Shown: one piece after another, positions 44,183 through 46,034 of the stretch
Numbering within the stretch: position 1 is the first letter of the stretch
How the letters are laid out: each line of letters opens with the position of its first letter
Assembly: GCA_035691285.1 (NCBI GenBank)
Contig: DASSJI010000146.1
Location: forward strand, 1 to 46,034
Reading direction: 5' to 3'
From: DATFEN01 sp035691285
GTDB lineage: Bacteria; Acidobacteriota; Vicinamibacteria; Fen-336
Length of the DNA: 46,034 nt
The notes under the pieces: generated by a model
Told to the model about the DNA's origin: nothing
Seen by the model: the letters and a program-made list of their open reading frames with translations, nothing else
Database searches by the model: none
Position numbers and translations under genes: made by a program

Positions 44183-45114
44183 GCCTGTTCCCGCACCGAC
44201 ACCTGCTGGGCATCGAACCCCTCGCCCCGGCCGACGCGCTGAAGATCCTCGACACCGCGGATTCCATGAGGGAGATCCTCGACCGGCCCATCAAGAAGGT
44301 GCCCACGCTGCGGGGCAAGACCGTGGTGAACCTGTTCTACGAGGCGTCGACGCGGACGCGATCCTCGTTCGAGATGGCGGAGCGCGTCCTGTCCGCCGAC
44401 AGCCTCTCCATCGCGACGGCGACGTCCTCGGTGCAGAAGGGGGAGACGCTGCTCGACACCGCCTGGAACCTCGAGGCGATGAAGCCGGACATGATCATCC
44501 TGCGGCACCAGGCCTCGGGTGCGGCGCACTTCCTGGCGCAGCACTGCCGCCCGGCGATCGTCAACGCCGGCGACGGCGCTCACGAGCACCCGACCCAGGC
44601 GCTCCTCGACGCCCTCACCCTGCGCCAGCGGAAGGGCCGCCTCGCGGGGCTGCGGGTCTCGATCGTGGGCGACCTGCTCCACAGCCGCGTGGCGCGCTCC
44701 AACCTGTGGCTGCTCACGAAGCTGGGAGCCGAGGTGGTGCTGTGCGGCCCGCCGACGCTGGTTCCGCCGGGGATCGAGGCGCTCGCGCCCGTCACCCACA
44801 GCATCGACGCGGCCTGCGAGGGCGCCGACGCGATCATGATGCTGCGCGTGCAGCGCGAGCGCATGACAGGTGGCTACTTCCCGTCGTCGCGGGAGTACTT
44901 CCAGCGCTTCGGGCTGACCGAAGAGCGCGTTCGTCGCGCGAAGCGGGACGTGGTGATCCTCCACCCCGGCCCCATGAACCGCGGCGTGGAGATCGCGACC
45001 GAGGTGGCCGACGGCCCCTACTCCGTGATCCTGGACCAGGTCACGAACGGCGTCGCGATCCGGATGGCGGTTCTCTACCTGCTCCTCGGCGGGACCAGCG
45101 AGGCGGCAGCGTGA
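44179..45114 (+). CDS. pyrB: aspartate carbamoyltransferase catalytic subunit
   Basis: Second step of pyrimidine synthesis (carbamoyl phosphate plus aspartate to carbamoyl-aspartate), 311 residues. Signatures: carbamoyl-phosphate site EASTRTRSSFE, HPTQALLDALTL, VSIVGDLLHSRVARSN, MMLRVQRERM and VILHPGPMNRGVEI. GTG start overlapping pyrR (GTGA). No pyrI or pyrimidine-leader gene is seen. Confidence 0.97.
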   Translation: MSLFPHRHLLGIEPLAPADALKILDTADSMREILDRPIKKVPTLRGKTVVNLFYEASTRTRSSFEMAERVLSADSLSIATATSSVQKGETLLDTAWNLEAMKPDMIILRHQASGAAHFLAQHCRPAIVNAGDGAHEHPTQALLDALTLRQRKGRLAGLRVSIVGDLLHSRVARSNLWLLTKLGAEVVLCGPPTLVPPGIEALAPVTHSIDAACEGADAIMMLRVQRERMTGGYFPSSREYFQRFGLTEERVRRAKRDVVILHPGPMNRGVEIATEVADGPYSVILDQVTNGVAIRMAVLYLLLGGTSEAAA

Positions 45115-46034
45115 GCGGGAGCCTGCTCGTCGCCGGCGGCCGCGTCGTGGATCCGGCCCAGGGCCTCGACGCCGAGCTCGACGTCCTGATCGAGGCGGGG
45201 CGTGTGACGCGGCTCGGCGAGAAGCTGCGGCTCAAGTCCGCCGATCGCCTCGAGGCGAAGGGCCTCGTGGTATGCCCGGGTTTCATCGACATCCACGCGC
45301 ACCTGCGCGAGCCGGGCCGCGAGGACAAGGAGACGATCGCCACCGGGACGCGCGCCGCCGTCGCGGGCGGGTTCACCGCCGTCTGCGCCATGCCCAACAC
45401 CGATCCCGTGAACGACGCGGCGGGCATCACCCGCGCGATCGTCGACAAGGCGACAGCCGAGGGCGTCTGCCGCGTGTACCCGATCGGCGCCATCACCAAG
45501 GGCTCGCGGGGCGAGGAGCTCGCCGAGTACGGCGACCTGCGCGAGGCCGGGTGCGTCGCGGTCTCCGACGACGGCCGGCCAGTGGCCAGCGCCCGGGTCA
45601 TGCGCCGCGCCCTGGAGTACGCCCTCGCCTTCGGCCTCCCCGTGATCGACCACTGCGAGGAGCCGACGCTGGCCCAGGGCGCCGCGATGAACGAAGGCCC
45701 GGTCGCGACCTGGCTGGGCCTGCGGGGCGCGCCGGCGGCCGGCGAGGCGATGGTGGTGGAGCGCGACGTGCTCCTGGCGGAGCTGACCGGCGGGCGCGTG
45801 CACATCGCGCACTTGAGCGCCGCGGCCTCCGCCGACGCGGTCCGTCGCGGCAAGGCCCGCGGCGTCCGGGTGACCGCCGAGGCCACGCCCCATCACCTGT
45901 TCCTGACCGACGCCATCGTCCGCGATAGGCCGTACGACACCGCGACGAAGATGAATCCGCCGCTGCGCTCCGAGGCGGACCGGCGCGCCCTCCTCGAGGC
46001 GCTCGAGGACGGCACCATCGACTGCATCGCAACC
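45111..46034 (+). CDS. pyrC: dihydroorotase (3' end outside window)
   Basis: Zinc amidohydrolase closing carbamoyl-aspartate to dihydroorotate; 308 codons are in view of about 425-430 expected. Metal site GFIDIHAHLREPGREDKETI, VCAMPNTDPVND, IDHCEEPTL, VHIAHLSAAASADAV and VTAEATPHHLFLTD (class I, PyrC-2 style). GTG overlaps the pyrB stop (GTGA). A carAB pair might follow beyond the edge. Confidence 0.95.
   Translation, partial: MSGSLLVAGGRVVDPAQGLDAELDVLIEAGRVTRLGEKLRLKSADRLEAKGLVVCPGFIDIHAHLREPGREDKETIATGTRAAVAGGFTAVCAMPNTDPVNDAAGITRAIVDKATAEGVCRVYPIGAITKGSRGEELAEYGDLREAGCVAVSDDGRPVASARVMRRALEYALAFGLPVIDHCEEPTLAQGAAMNEGPVATWLGLRGAPAAGEAMVVERDVLLAELTGGRVHIAHLSAAASADAVRRGKARGVRVTAEATPHHLFLTDAIVRDRPYDTATKMNPPLRSEADRRALLEALEDGTIDCIAT

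Overview
The window is one GC-rich, densely coding bacterial chromosome segment, roughly 70% GC by eye. It holds about 42 protein genes and no rRNA, tRNA or CRISPR array that I could see. The envelope genes (TonB-dependent receptor, putative porin, RlpA-like lipoprotein, several lipobox proteins) indicate a diderm. A B12-dependent class II ribonucleotide reductase, sulfatase-superfamily lipoproteins ending in LKALGYVQ, a Ser/Thr kinase with a periplasmic tail and a bacterial topoisomerase VI subunit fit an Acidobacteriota-like or allied soil/sediment lineage. That placement is an inference, not something the sequence proves. Layout, left part: topoisomerase VI subunit B (partial, minus strand) diverges from tryptophan 2,3-dioxygenase. 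Next is a TonB receptor / YfiR-like / hybrid histidine kinase operon, then a GcvT-like protein. Converging on it is a minus-strand operon of a TetR regulator and two tandem sulfatase-superfamily lipoproteins. A 450-bp gene-free stretch with lower GC than its surroundings carries a consensus sigma70-type promoter and a structured-looking leader in front of nrdJ. nrdJ overlaps a small HEPN-like gene and ends in a long hairpin. Middle part: a degenerate transglutaminase-like protein, two ABC ATPase/permease pairs with two exported or membrane-linked proteins, a minus-strand porin, a glycosyltransferase followed by a glycosyltransferase fusion, a minus-strand amidohydrolase, an RlpA-like/pyruvate kinase pair, a DinB-like protein and a Ser/Thr kinase. 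Right part: a three-gene operon encodes a MrfA(YprA)-like helicase, a PqqB-like metallo-beta-lactamase protein and a MrfB(YprB)-like exonuclease. It is followed by a ~375-bp insertion-sequence remnant flanked by CTAG repeats, in which this operon and the convergent glutaredoxin/FTR1/pyrimidine operon both end. Pyrimidine biosynthesis is split around a 26-bp divergent region: pyrK-pyrD-pyrF to the left, and a membrane phosphodiesterase, CsaA-like, pyrR, pyrB and pyrC (cut by the window edge) to the right. Expression signals recur. Many genes overlap their upstream neighbour by 4 nt (ATGA, GTGA or TTGA), implying translational coupling. Several first genes have a -10-like hexamer only 6 to 11 nt before the start codon and no Shine-Dalgarno, suggesting leaderless transcripts. 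The best candidates for something new are the mrfA/MBL/mrfB repair operon, the nrdJ leader with its HEPN-like partner, the IS remnant supplying both gene ends, and the bacterial topoisomerase VI.
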